From: Pelobates cultripes | Taxonomy: Eukaryota; Chordata; Amphibia; Anura; Pelobatidae | NCBI GenBank assembly: GCA_933207985.1 | Contig: OW240914.1 | Span: forward strand, 130,086,279-130,150,278 | DNA: 64,000 nt | Reading direction: 5' to 3' | In this document: piece after piece, positions 31,245-42,147 of the stretch | How positions within the stretch are numbered: position 1 is the first letter of the stretch | Layout: each line of letters begins with the position of its first letter | Made by a program: the position numbers and the translations under genes | The notes under the pieces: generated by a model | What the model saw: the letters and a program-made list of their open reading frames with translations, nothing else | Databases searched by the model: none | Told to the model about the DNA's origin: nothing

Positions 31245-32300
31245 CAGGGACGTATTAGCCATGAGGCAAACAAGGCATTTGCCTTGGACGGCACTTTCCA
31301 GGGGTGGCAAAAAAAGCCGCCCCCAAATGCCCAGGGCAAATGTCTTGTTAGCCTTGTGGCTAACAATCCGGTCGGGCGGCGCTGGCGAGGGAGCACTTTC
31401 CCCTGAGTGCACTGCTCCGTTCCCTCGCGCGCCGGAATATGACGTCATATTCCGGCTCCCGGCATCACTCTGCGGTGCATTCACTAATCAGTGCTCCCTC
31501 GCCAGCGCCGCCCCACTAGACCCCAGGGAGAGGGAGAACCCCTCTCCCCCTTCCCCCCCAGCATTCCCAAAGGTAAGGAGGGTGGGGGGGGGGTATAAAT
31601 TATAAAAAATAAAATTAAAAAAGTGTGTGTCTGTTACATAGTAACATAGAATGTGACGGCAGATAAGAACCATTTGGCCTATCTAGTCTGCCCAATTTTC
31701 TAAATACTTTCATTAGTCTCTTATATCTAAGATAACCTTATGTCTATCCCACGCATGCTTAAACTCCTTCACTGTAGTAACCTCTACCACTTCAGCTGGA
31801 AGGCTATTCCATGCATTCACTACCCTCTCAGTAAACTAATACTTCCTGATATTATTTTTAAACCTTTGCCCCTCTAATTTAAGACTTTGTCCTCTTGTTG
31901 TGGTAGTTTTTCTTCTTTTAAATATAGTCTCCTCCTTTACTGTGTTGATTCCCTTTATGTATTTAAATGTCTCTATCAAATCCCCCTGTCTCGTCTTTCC
32001 TCCAAGCTATACATGTTAAGATCCTTTAACCTTTCCTGGTAAGTTTTATCCTGCAGTCCATGAACCAGTTTAGTAGCCCTTCTCTGAACTCTCTCTAAAG
32101 TATCAATATCCTTCTGAAAATACGGTGTTAGTGAGTGTGTGTCTGTTAGCGAGTGTGTCTGTGTGTGTGTCTGTTAGCTAGTGTATGTGTATATGTCAGT
32201 GAATGTGTGTATTTAGAAGGCACGGCAGGAGGGTGGGGCGGCAGGGGGGCGCCTGGGTTTTTTCCCGCTTAGGGCAGCACAAAACCAGGATACACCACTG
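31245..32300. mobile_element. hAT-like non-autonomous DNA transposon
   Basis: An exact 8-bp target duplication, ACCATATG, flanks it (31237-31244 and 32301-32308). The ends CAGGGACGTATTA and, inverted, CAGTGGTGTATCC share the hAT-style CAGNGGNGTAT terminus. 1056 bp, no transposase frame. It carries a nested CR1 3' end on the - strand. Confidence 0.82.
31637..32125 (-). mobile_element. CR1-like LINE 3' fragment nested in hAT
   Basis: Nearly the same sequence as 17225-17720, from the GAATGTGACGGCAGATAAGA block to the AGTATCAATATCCTTCTGAA block. The 3' end abuts CATAG repeats at 31637. Truncated at the 5' side at about 32125. Confidence 0.85.
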
Positions 32301-33844
32301 ACCATATGGTCTCAAAAGGCAACACAGACCCAGCAAACCAATGTGGCAAGCCTTATATTGACCCTGTAACTTTCCAAAACTTCATAAAACCTGTACATGG
32401 AGGGTATTGTTATAGTCTGGAGTCTTCGCTGAACACATATATTAGTGTTTAAAACAGTAAAACTTATCACAACTATGAAATCACCAATAAAAATGCAGTT
32501 TTTGTTTATAAAAAAATGCAAAAACGCTAACTTTGGCGTTTGTGGCTACTACAAAAGACTGGACATACCCCATTTTGAATATCGTGGGTTGTCTTTTTAC
32601 AAATGGTATGCCATGATGGGGTTAATTTTCATTCTCAAAGGCAACATTGGCCCAGCAAACCAATCTGGCAAATTTCAATGTGCAAACATGGAAAAGGGGA
32701 AAGCCCTACATTTGACCCCTGTAAGTTTGCAAAAAAACATAAGACCTGTTCATTGGGGGCATTGTTGTTGAACACATATTGGGGTGTTGTTTGTTAGGAA
32801 CATATAACAGGAACTGAGAATCCATGCCTAAAGTACAATGTTATAGAAAAATAACACACACTAATAACTACCCAAAAGTTTGAAAAAGACTGGTAATAGA
32901 ATTAGTGCATGGAAAGTGTTAAAATACCACCAGTGGAAAAATACCCCAGGGTGTCTAATTTTCAAAAATATATGGTTTGATGGGGGTAATTTACATTGTC
33001 CAGCTTCAAAAATGTCCCAAATAGGACATGGGTGCATGATGACAGCTGTGAAAATACCAAGTTGGAAAACTGGAATGCTCACCCTCCAAATAAGGTATTT
33101 TTGCCCCCAGAGAACCCGACACACCTATACATGGGTGGTATCACCGTATTAAGGAGATGTAGCTGAACACATATTGGGGTGTTCTTTGGTAGTAACCCTT
33201 AAAATTCTCAGTACATGTATTCTTAAATTGCTATGTGTCAAAATAAATTGCAAATGATTTTTTTAAAATTTGGCATAGATTGGTGGTAAAATGGTTGCAT
33301 GAAAAGAGTCAAAATACCCCAAGTTTAATACCTTAGATTGTCTTCTTTTAAAAAATCTATACATGTGTAGGGTTATTTAGCGATTCCTGACCGAGATCAG
33401 TGTTACAATGTAACTTGCGTTCATTTTGAAAAAAAAAAAATTGTTTGGAAATAGCAAAGTGCTGCTTGTACTTAGCCCTATAATTTTCCAAAAAAAGCTA
33501 AGAACATGTTAACATTATTTCTTAACTCAGGACAAAATTCAGAAACTATTTAGCACAGGTGTTTTTTCGCAGTTGTAGATGCATAACAGATTTTGGGGTT
33601 CAAAGTTAGAAAAGGTGTTTTTTTAAAAAACTTTTTTCATTTATTTTTTTTATAGTAAATTTATGATATAATTGGTATTTTTAGAAATACAATTTAATGT
33701 CGAAAACTGTATATAAAATGTGTGGGTACAGTAAATGATTAAGAGGACAATTACAGCTAAACACACGCACCGCAGAAATGTAGAGCGCCCTGGTCCTTAA
33801 CGATAAGAAAATTGAAAAACTCTCTGGTCGCTAAGTGGTTGAGA

Positions 33845-34060
33845 TCCCCCTTTATATACCTCAAAACACAACGCACCTGTCATGATTGATTATTTCCTAC
33901 CTGTTCTATGTTAAATTTTGTATATATTGTGTATGAATATATTTTATTGTACCCTATTGTATCAATGCAATGTTTTGTGGACCCAAGACATACTTGAAAA
34001 CGAGAGAAGTCTCAATGTATCTTTCCTGGTAAAATATTTTATAAATAAATAAATGGCTGT
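33845..34060 (+). repeat. LINE/SINE 3' tail with (AAAT)n end
   Basis: Ends CTTTCCTGGTAAAATATTTT followed by ATAAATAAATAAAT, a 3' tail pattern I associate with dispersed frog retroposons. No protein frame and no clear tRNA-derived head. Confidence 0.5.
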
Positions 34061-34064
34061 CTAG

Positions 34065-34375
34065 TAGACATCCACTGAGGTCAGGTTTAGAGCTGTTTTA
34101 CATTGCAGCACTAAGTGCAAAAGGGGTAGTGTACCCAGACTACTTCAATTAGCTGAAGGGGACTGGGTGCCTGCAATGTCGCTTTAAAGAAATAAGGATG
34201 TGGACTTTTACAATAAGAATGTGGAATTCTCTGCCTGTAGAGGTGGTTTTATCAGTCTGTACAGGTGTTTAAACAGCAACTGGATGATACTTGCAAAAAT
34301 TTTATGTGCAGGGATATAATTTGTAATTCTGAAGTCAAAAAGGATTTTTTCCCCTAGTTTGTTTGCAAAATCAAA
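34065..34375. repeat. MITE fragment and LINE 3'-UTR fragment
   Basis: 34070-34185 resembles in inverse orientation the CACCCAGACCACTT family of 37433. 34190-34375 resembles the CR1/L2 3' UTR (AATTCTCTGCCTGTAGAGGT and TTTAAACAGCAACTGGATGA). Confidence 0.5.
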
Positions 34376-34757
34376 AAAGTGCTTCAAACTGTTTTTTTTT
34401 TTTTTGTTGTTTTTTTTGGAATCAGATTTGAAGCTAAAGTTAGCCGCTTTTCAGGCTATAACTTTTTATGTAACTAACTGTAGTCTGAATTTTCAAGAAT
34501 GTGCTGTACACCTATTTCGCAATAGACCTAAGTTAATAATATATTTATATGTTTAAATCCCATAAACGGATGCGGGTTTAATAGACTAGTACCTTGGGCC
34601 ATGTTCCCTGTGCTTTTTCTCGTGTCACTCATCTTACCACAATTCACTTGTTTAGCAATAAACTCTGTCCGATCAAGAGATCTATTGAAATTTCCGTTTC
34701 AGCAGAGGGAAATGTTGGACACTTTTTGATGTTATTACCACTCTTCCTGTTTTCCAG

Positions 34758-34879
34758 ATGTTCTTCCTTTCAAGGAGAGACCACAATCAGATGTTTCTGT
34801 CGCAAAGCGAATGCTTAACAGGGCCCTGGGCCTGCCGAAGCAAGAGGAGGAACCCCCCTGCATGGCAGAGAATATATAG
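34758..34879 (+). CDS. R3HCC1: R3HCC1 terminal coding exon
   Basis: Acceptor TTTTCCAG at 34750-34757. The exon completes a split Asp codon and reads VLPFKERPQSDVSVAKRMLN, then RALGLPKQEEEPPCMAENI, with TAG at 34877-34879. The KERPQSD...AKR...RALGL pattern is the conserved C-terminal tail of the R3HCC1 family. It is separated from the previous exon by 10.7 kb of transposon-rich intron, yet phase and sequence fit exactly. Confidence 0.93.
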
Positions 34880-35140
34880 TTATTTGCCTGCAGTGGAGAA
34901 GGGAGGAATCTCCTTGCATGCTGCACCCTTGTTCCATATTTGGGAGTTAATTTGAGCTGTTTGAACTATTAAAATATGTGCAACTACATGTTGTAGATCT
35001 ATCTCATGGGGCTGACAGCCTGCAGGTGGCATGGTGTTGTAACCAACAGTCCACATCACTTAGGCCATATAAATGGTGTAACTTATTTTTTTTCTTTGTT
35101 TCAGTGTAGTTTCTAATAAAATTACATTATTCAATTTTTA
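34880..35140 (+). other. R3HCC1 3' UTR (inferred)
   Basis: Non-coding sequence after the stop, ending shortly after AATAAA at 35115-35120 with a T-rich downstream stretch at 35135-35150, as expected of a cleavage site. Extent inferred from these signals only. Confidence 0.6.
35115..35120 (+). terminator. Polyadenylation signal AATAAA for R3HCC1
   Basis: Canonical hexamer 236 bases after the stop codon, followed within 30 bases by a T-rich element. Nearest canonical signal downstream of the terminal exon. Confidence 0.6.
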
Positions 35141-36559
35141 TTTTTTTTGACTGATGCCTCCAACATTAATATTGACCGTTATATTAATGATTTGTGATGG
35201 GGAAATGTCACTCCACGTTATATTTGCTTGCAACAATACACAGCAATGCAACCTTTAAACTACCAAGCTCTATGCCATTTTATGGCTATATACACCGATT
35301 CCGCTCTCTCCTAAATTTCCGGAAGAGGTCACTGGATAAGAGCACCAGTGGTGTCCGTGTCCAACATGTGGATCACTTTTGAGGCTGAGCTGTAGAAGAT
35401 TGCATGGGAGACTTACCCAAGTTTTGTGTGTGTGTGTGTGTGTGTGTATAACGGAGGTCTGAATGTGTACTTGATTTTTGAAAGTGATACTTGACTTTTT
35501 CTCCTTTCATTATATTTGAGAAAGAAATTGTAAAATTTGGTAAAGGGAACATCATATTAAATAATTACAAGATGTATAAAACTTTTTTCCCTTAATTTTT
35601 AAAGCAGAAATCCTTTAACCCAGTTTTTGCTCAACCTGTGACTTTTATTAAAATCTGAATTACAAGCTGGAAATAGGGCTGAGAAACTCAGAATTTCTGT
35701 TGTGTAGTGTTCAAGCTACACCTGTCCACCTATGACAAAGCCACTCCCTCAAAGAGTCTGCCCACCTCTCATGAAAGGCACATTACCAAGTAAAGCTAGT
35801 GCGCTGACAATCAACCACAAATAGTCTAGGCATCTCACTTAGGAGATTTATCAAAGTATTCTTTACTAAAAAAATGGTACATAAAATGGAAAAGGGAGGA
35901 TTCACCATTGAAATGTATCTGGTTTCCATGGTGACTGTCACTTTTCAGTACTATAGAATACTCTATAGAACATTAAAGTCCCCTACTTTCTCATTTAGCT
36001 TCAACTTGTGAGGTTTAATTGTTGTGGAAGTTAGTGTTTGCTGAAATATGCACACAGTTGCAGATCAAGCAATTAAATTAAGCAAAACAGTCAGTTTTAA
36101 ACACCTAATTTATAAGATTCCTGCCTGAATAGTTTAGAGGTGTTGTTATATTTCAGATTCGAAATGATCATTTTTTTTAATTATTTTTTTTTAACTAATT
36201 TTTTTTTACTCAAGGAATCCGTTGTGAAACATTCCATAGCTCACATTTATAATTTTAAATTACAGGTACTATGGAATGCTTCATATTTTGTATTTTTAAT
36301 AAAAAATGATTACATTGCAAAAATGATCTGGGTCCATTTGGAGGCAAAATCCTGGCCAAACTTTTTAGTTCCTTATTCTATAAAGACAGCCATGAAAATA
36401 GAAATTAAGTTAGCATGTGCCTCATGCTGGAACTTTTTTTTTTAAATTTTATTTTATCCCCTATTTCCACTCTGTAACCCCCTTCATTGCAATTTAACAA
36501 ATCTACTTGACTTTTTACTGTGGGTTATTCACCAACGTTGAAAACTAAAGAGTTGTTTA

Positions 36560-36720
36560 CAATTATTAATGGTGTTTATATAGTGCTGCCTTATTCTGCA
36601 ACACTTTACAGTGTTATAAAGAAGGACATTTAACAATAGAGAAGAATGCTACAAAATGTTACAGGAACAATAGTTTAAGGACCCTGCTCAAAGTGCTTTC
36701 AAGAATTCAATAGGGAATTA
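36560..36720 (-). repeat. L2-like LINE 3' end
   Basis: Shares GTTTATATAGTGCTGCC and the GGACCCTGCTCAAAG segment with 27385-27600, in the same orientation. Non-coding remnant. Confidence 0.55.
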
Positions 36721-37432
36721 GATATTTGAGGTCAAAGGCTAAAAACACAGGTTTTAACTTTTTCCAATTTGGCTATATGGACTTGAAATTTCTGATAATT
36801 CACACGTAATGAGTAACCCTAACATTCTCACACCACCCTTAGCGCACACCATAGAAAGACACAGGGGGATGATGGAGTCAGCGGCTAGTTAAAGGGGCAC
36901 TCTAAGCATCTTCATGAGGCAGATTTGATATATAAATCATGTCTCTGCAGTCACAGTTCTCTGCCATTTAGACACTGCTCCTTGTGTTTTAGCTATCATG
37001 CATGCCTTTGAAAATCTGTGTAGTCCAGTGAACTTGTGTACCAGATAACACTGGCATCAACACAGATCAAGTCAATTACAGAACACCTGCAAGGTGAGTC
37101 TGCATATATTCTAGACCATTCAGTCATTTGCCCACATTTTGCCATTCTCATACTAATGTAATGTAGAAATATGTATGTTCACGCATCAGCTCATGCACAT
37201 TACTCTAAATATGCAAGTATACACAGACCTGCAACGATATGTTTAATTGCTGGCATGATGTTTAAAGTGAGTGCTGTACTTGTAAATACCTTCACAGATT
37301 TTAGTACTTGACTAGCCCTGTAAACAAATGGAATGGCAGAGAACAATTACATAATGACAACATATTCTGCAGCACAGTACAATAGTTAAACAGAACAGAC
37401 ACTAAAATCTAAAAGTGTAATAAACCATTTAA

Positions 37433-37810
37433 AGTGACACTAAAGGCACCCAGACCACTTTAGCTCATTGAAGTGGTCTGGGTGCAGTGCCCCTATCACT
37501 CTTAGTCCTGCAATGTAGAACATTGCAGTTTTCGAGAAACTGCAATAATTTATTTGCAGAACTAAGAGCCGCTACTGGTTGTCAGGCAACTTTAGGTCGC
37601 TTAACTGACGCTGGACATTCTTACTTTCCGAATGAGCACATCCAGCATTAGTTAAATCCCTATAGGAAAGCACTGAAGCAATGCTTTCCTATGGGGAGAG
37701 CATAATGTGCTAATTGTGTATGCACATTAGCTCCTCTGTTTGGTAACATTGGAGGAGGTGGAGTGCCGACAGATCGGCGCTGGAATCGGGTGAGTGCTAA
37801 AAGGATTTTT
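37433..37810. repeat. TTAA-adjacent MITE fragment with hairpin
   Basis: TTAA at 37429-37432 is followed by AGTGACACTAAAGGCACCC. GCACCCAGACCACTTT and GAAGTGGTCTGGGTGC form a hairpin around 37447-37486. The right end is not recognisable. Related starts are at 42650 and, inverted, near 34185. Confidence 0.55.
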
Positions 37811-40127
37811 TTTTTTACCCTTGCAGTTCTATAGAATCCCTTAAATATTTTGTACAGGGAAAGGCCCTTCTGTTTTTCTGCAGTATAGAGTTTAGAAAAT
37901 TATTTGGCAGAAAGATGATCATGATTGATGGTCAATGTCACATGACAAATTATAGTAAATGCTGATTTTTCCAGTGTCAAAACATAAACCTCAGCTATGT
38001 GACCTTTATCGCTGCAATAAAGACACCAATCTGCTCAAAACTTTTATTTCCCCAATTATCTCATCATTTTTATGGAGGGGGAAAACTAGACGTTTTCAAA
38101 CCAAGCATCATCTAGGTGCTCGTAGTCTCTGTAAAGTTGCACCTGTCTTTTGTCACACATGCAGCTCTAATTCATCAAGCCTTTGGTTGGTATGAACACA
38201 TGCAGAATAGCAGGGAAGTGAGTGCAACGTGGTTAAATAGTAATAACTTATTTATTCCTAGACATATATTGAGACTGTATAGTGGACAAGAGCACCTCTT
38301 AAAGAAATGAAAATAGCACAAAACAAACTGTAATGATTTAGAAGAAATTGGTTTGCTAAATGCTTTGATTGTGAAGTGGATGCACAGTACTGTGTGTCCT
38401 GCTGTCCTATAGCAGTCAGCTTGTTGGGAGAAGAATATATGGCATTCAAGGCACTTCAACATCTCCTTATTCCCTATAAAGGATATGAATACAGAGCATT
38501 TCTGTACATCCCAGCTTACAGGCCACATATATCTTATATTGCATAGCTGTAGAGCTGCTCGTTACAGAGTGTATCTCTGTCACTGGGCTACAGTGTTCCT
38601 AGTAAGACGTTTTGTGAGTTTGCTTTTTTCAGTTTGCTGTGAGCACCTCTAGGTTTCTATGCAATCTGATGGCTCTGGCACTCAACTTCTTCAATACAAA
38701 GTTTTTTGTTTTTTTCATTACAGTTACACTCTAGGCACAATAACCACACCATCTCATGGAAGTTGCTTTGGTTCCTGAAGTTCCTTGGCACCATCCCTCT
38801 GTCAAGTGTCAAACTCCCGCTGCTGGAGTGTTGCTAAGGCATAGTGTAACCTGCATTAGCTACACCAACTCATGCCGTTGCTGGGCTGAAAGCATTCAGC
38901 TGGTGCACTCAGTCTATCAATGCTGACCTGCCTAATTCTTCTGCTAATGTGGGCAGTTGGGAAACATTATACAAATCAAAAACTATTTGGTAATGTACTG
39001 GATCCACAGCTATTTCAATGAAATGATGTGGTTATAATGCCTGTAGTCTTCCTTTAAAAAAATACTAATATATAGTTAGCACATAACTGTATGGGAAAAC
39101 AGCAATTTTTACAATAAATAAATTACTGTTCTGGAATGCATATAAAATCTAGAACAAACACAACCTAATGTGTTGTCTATGTGCTCGCTATTTATAAAAA
39201 ATATTGAAGATAACTTTTTTTTTGATGTTCTAAGATATTTCTATATATTGCAAAAATTCAGAGTGAAACTACTACAGCCTTCAAAACAATCCCTGTACTG
39301 TACAGAGTCCCACCCTTCCCATTTCCAGTAGCTAGAATGCCATCATGTAACGTGACCTACAAAGGCTACTGTAGAGTGTGAGGTGGGGGCAATTATAGTG
39401 TCTCTGCAGATATGTAGAGGAAAAAGATAGAATGCTTGCAGATACATGTGTTTCACTCTGAAGAGGGAAAGGTTACACACACTCATGTATGTAAGGAACT
39501 ATGTAATTGGAATGGATGGCGTGACATGTTTCAGTGCTAAAATGCTCACAAAATGTTGTTATAAGGAACACGTTTCCAGGATGCTCACTCTGACTGTGAA
39601 TTAGCAGCAAGGCCAGAGTATCTTAGATCAGTCATCAAGGACCCATAGTGGTCTAGGTTCTGTTGATCTACCATTCAAAGAGAGAAGGAAGATTGAAAAA
39701 TGTGTGGCTCCTTGAGAAGTGTGTCCAGAACCGGTTTGCTACACTGAGTAAGAGATGCATTGTTTAATGCTGATCTGGTTCACACCTACCATTAGGATAA
39801 TACGGACAAAACACTCAATATTTATAGCACAACATATAAAACCATTACATTTGTGTAATTGAAAAGTGCTGTTGGCGCCACTGGCACAAAAAGAATAGCA
39901 CCAAAATGCCAAGTGGATATTAATATTGTGTGCAATGGTCCAAGAAGGGATAGGGGGACAAGGCCAGCATGTTACATAGGCGTGGACCCTATATGAGTAA
40001 AACATGAGCCAAATAGTGCACACCTCATTTTATCTGAATAAATATGTACATTAGTAACCTTCCCATTACTGTGTTGGTAGGAAACGTTATTATTGAAGGT
40101 GGTAAAAATGGAACAGTACTATCTTTT

Positions 40128-40133
40128 TTTATT
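40128..40133 (-). terminator. Candidate polyadenylation signal for LOXL2
   Basis: AATAAA on the - strand, about 475 bases downstream of the LOXL2 stop. It is the first canonical hexamer after the stop; no transcript evidence is available, and longer 3' UTRs are possible. Confidence 0.35.
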
Positions 40134-40605
40134 GCTTTTGACTTGTGATGTGCACTTTATGAGAGCATGTGAGTCATGCCAAAATCCTGTATAAATTAAT
40201 GTTTCCTGTGTTTTGGTTTTCATTTCCTCTAGGGGAATTCTCAGATTCAGACATTCCTCTGAATACAATACTAGGCTGTGGGATCTCAGTGTCCTCTGTC
40301 TGTAGACATCTTGTCAATGCATGGAATGTGGACATTAACACAGTGGCTATGCATACCATGATACATTCTAAAGGTAAAGCAGACAATGTCTGTAAACCAC
40401 CTCATATACACTAGGGGTTCTGTCAGGGCTGCTTTAAGTGTACCAGGAATGTAAAAATAACTGTAGGGATTAATGCATTCCTGCTCCTTGCAGTAGGAGG
40501 AGGTTGTGCTGTAATCAGTTGGTGATGTCCCCGAGGTGCTGCTGGTTGTAGAAGTATATGGATACTGGTTCTGTCCTCTTTCTGATGAGGGAAATCTTGA
40601 GCTTT

Positions 40606-40685
40606 CTACCGGGTGGAGAGCTGATTATTGATGAGGCCGCTGTAATGCTCAAATTTCTCTTCCGTCTCAATGCTGTATGATCCAC
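40606..40685 (-). CDS. LOXL2: LOXL2 terminal coding exon (25 residues)
   Basis: Too short to stand out as a frame, but clear by homology. The acceptor is CTACTAG just above 40685. The exon completes the split Gly codon and reads GSYSIETEEKFEHYSGLINN and then QLSTR, ending TAG at 40606-40608. This matches the LOXL2-type C-terminus (GSFSEETEKKFEHFSGLLNN) much better than those of LOXL3 or LOXL4, which helps fix the paralogue. The phase fits the exon at 42036-42147. Confidence 0.92.
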
Positions 40686-42035
40686 CTAGTAGAGGCACAG
40701 GATCAATGGAACATAAATACAACAATTATACAAAGTTCCTCTGTGTAGCGCTATGGACAAAAAGTAGTGGTTACCAAATACCAACAATTATACAGCAAAT
40801 TATCTTTAAAACTCCATTGCCTGTGTTTTATTTCTATTTAGTAGATGTACCATCAATGAAAACATTTGTTTAAGCATTTTTTCATTGGGGGTATATCTAA
40901 AAACAGATTGCAAACGCTGCAAATCCACTTTGAGCCTGCACTGGGGAATACTCCAAGCAGAGAAAGAGGGGAGGTAAGCATATGCCATGGAGCTAACGCA
41001 AGAGGAACCCTGCTGAAATCTGTCTTTTAGAAACAGTCACAAATGTGACAGACTGCAGACACATATAGCACTTCAGAATGCCGAAGTGCTATATGTGTGT
41101 GGAGTGTCCCTTTAAATATGATCTGCAAGATCCTTTTTAGGATAAATGATTATTTTAATCAAGATTGGGATCAGGGTAAATCCTGGGCTAAAACAAGCAA
41201 TTTAATAAAGCTACCATTAGTTTAAGCAATTTACTGGATGACCCTATACTCCCATTATAAGTTAGTGGAGAAGCCTTATAAGGCTGGTCATTTTCCTATA
41301 TTTCGAGACACGTGTATAAATGTACATTTAGTGCTGGTCCAGCTAAACAACAGTTATTTAAACAAGATACTTACCTACTCTCCAGCTTTCACTCACCCAC
41401 TTTGTTGTGGTTTGAGTGACTACACATTTTTTTTGGTTTCCTTTTATTCATAATCTATAGGGTTAAGCCCTGCAGACACAACTGGAGTGTCTTTACTGGT
41501 GCACAGATCCTAAGTGGTGTTCCCTTAGGTATCTGATTATTTGTTAGGATAAATGATGTGTACAGATATATTTTGGTTATGTTTTTATAGAACTCCTTTG
41601 GGGGGGTGGGAGGGAATGAACACACACACACATACTCTCTCTCTCTATAAATGTTAGTTTTTTTTGTCTAGTAGATTTATCTGGTGCTACATGGGAGGTA
41701 TAGCTTGAGTTGAGTGCATCATTGCTAAACAACTTGTTTTCCTACTTGCACTTAACATGTGAGTACACTTCTTACGTCTGTGCAGTGTGTGTGCGCTTAT
41801 TACTGCTACTGTGCTACCCACTAACCGCACATAATACCCAGAGGCATCAAACTGCATCACCTTATTAAAGTTTAGGGTACAGGGTAAGCCAGTTATGCCA
41901 TACATGCTGTTGTATATATGTCCACCTACAACTTACTCTAAGCTCATATTTTTCATAGTTGTTTGGTGTCTAGAAAGCTTTGTACATTACTGCCCAATCG
42001 TGGTGAGTTAGGTCTCTGGTGCAAGGAGGACTTAC
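40686..42035 (-). other. LOXL2 intron
   Basis: AT-rich, with a 15-bp perfect hairpin at 41060-41097 (CACATATAGCACTTC and inverse) that is followed by GTGTCCCTTTAAA, probably a MITE end. Short CA and CT tracts lie at about 41620-41647. No coding signal. Confidence 0.6.
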
Positions 42036-42147
42036 CTATATGGCAGTTGTACATCCATATTCGTTGACCATCATATCTGCAGCGGCATTTCATGATATTA
42101 TTGGTGTAGTCAGATTCAGCCACTTCTTGATTGGGGTTAATAATAAT
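42036..42147 (-). CDS. LOXL2: LOXL2 exon: end of catalytic domain
   Basis: 112 bp between a TCTGCTTCAG acceptor and GTAAGT donor. It reads IIINPNQEVAESDYTNNIMK and then CRCRYDGQRIWMYNCHI plus one base of Gly. This is the C-terminal part of the lysyl oxidase fold, including conserved NPN(x)EVAESD and the NCHIG Cys. RIWMYNCHIG is the LOXL2 version; LOXL3 and LOXL4 differ at these positions. Confidence 0.95.

Larger units (their letters stand above)
31125..33844. repeat. Unclassified dispersed repeat with internal sub-repeats
   Basis: Blocks such as GTATGCCATGATGGGGTT recur at 31200 and 32607, and CCCAGCAAACCAAT recurs at 32329 and 32650. Similar units with TGTCTAATTTTCAAA and AGGTATTTTTGCCCCCAGA continue to about 33400. 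This is a non-coding tandem-like structure split by the hAT-like insertion at 31245-32300. I cannot name the family. Confidence 0.5.
35141..40605. other. Intergenic space between convergent R3HCC1 and LOXL2, with LOXL2 3' UTR at its right end
   Basis: AT-rich DNA without a convincing gene. It holds a (TG)n tract at about 35425-35448, an L2-like 3' tail at 36560-36720 and a MITE at 37433-37810. The end nearest 40605 should be the LOXL2 3' UTR. The frames at 40169-40414 on both strands show no domain. Confidence 0.55.

Noticed and set aside
40169..40414. Frames of 81 and 70 codons downstream of LOXL2 as an extra exon or gene
   Set aside because: They lie beyond the LOXL2 stop, overlap on both strands and show no family similarity; 3' UTR or intergenic DNA explains them.
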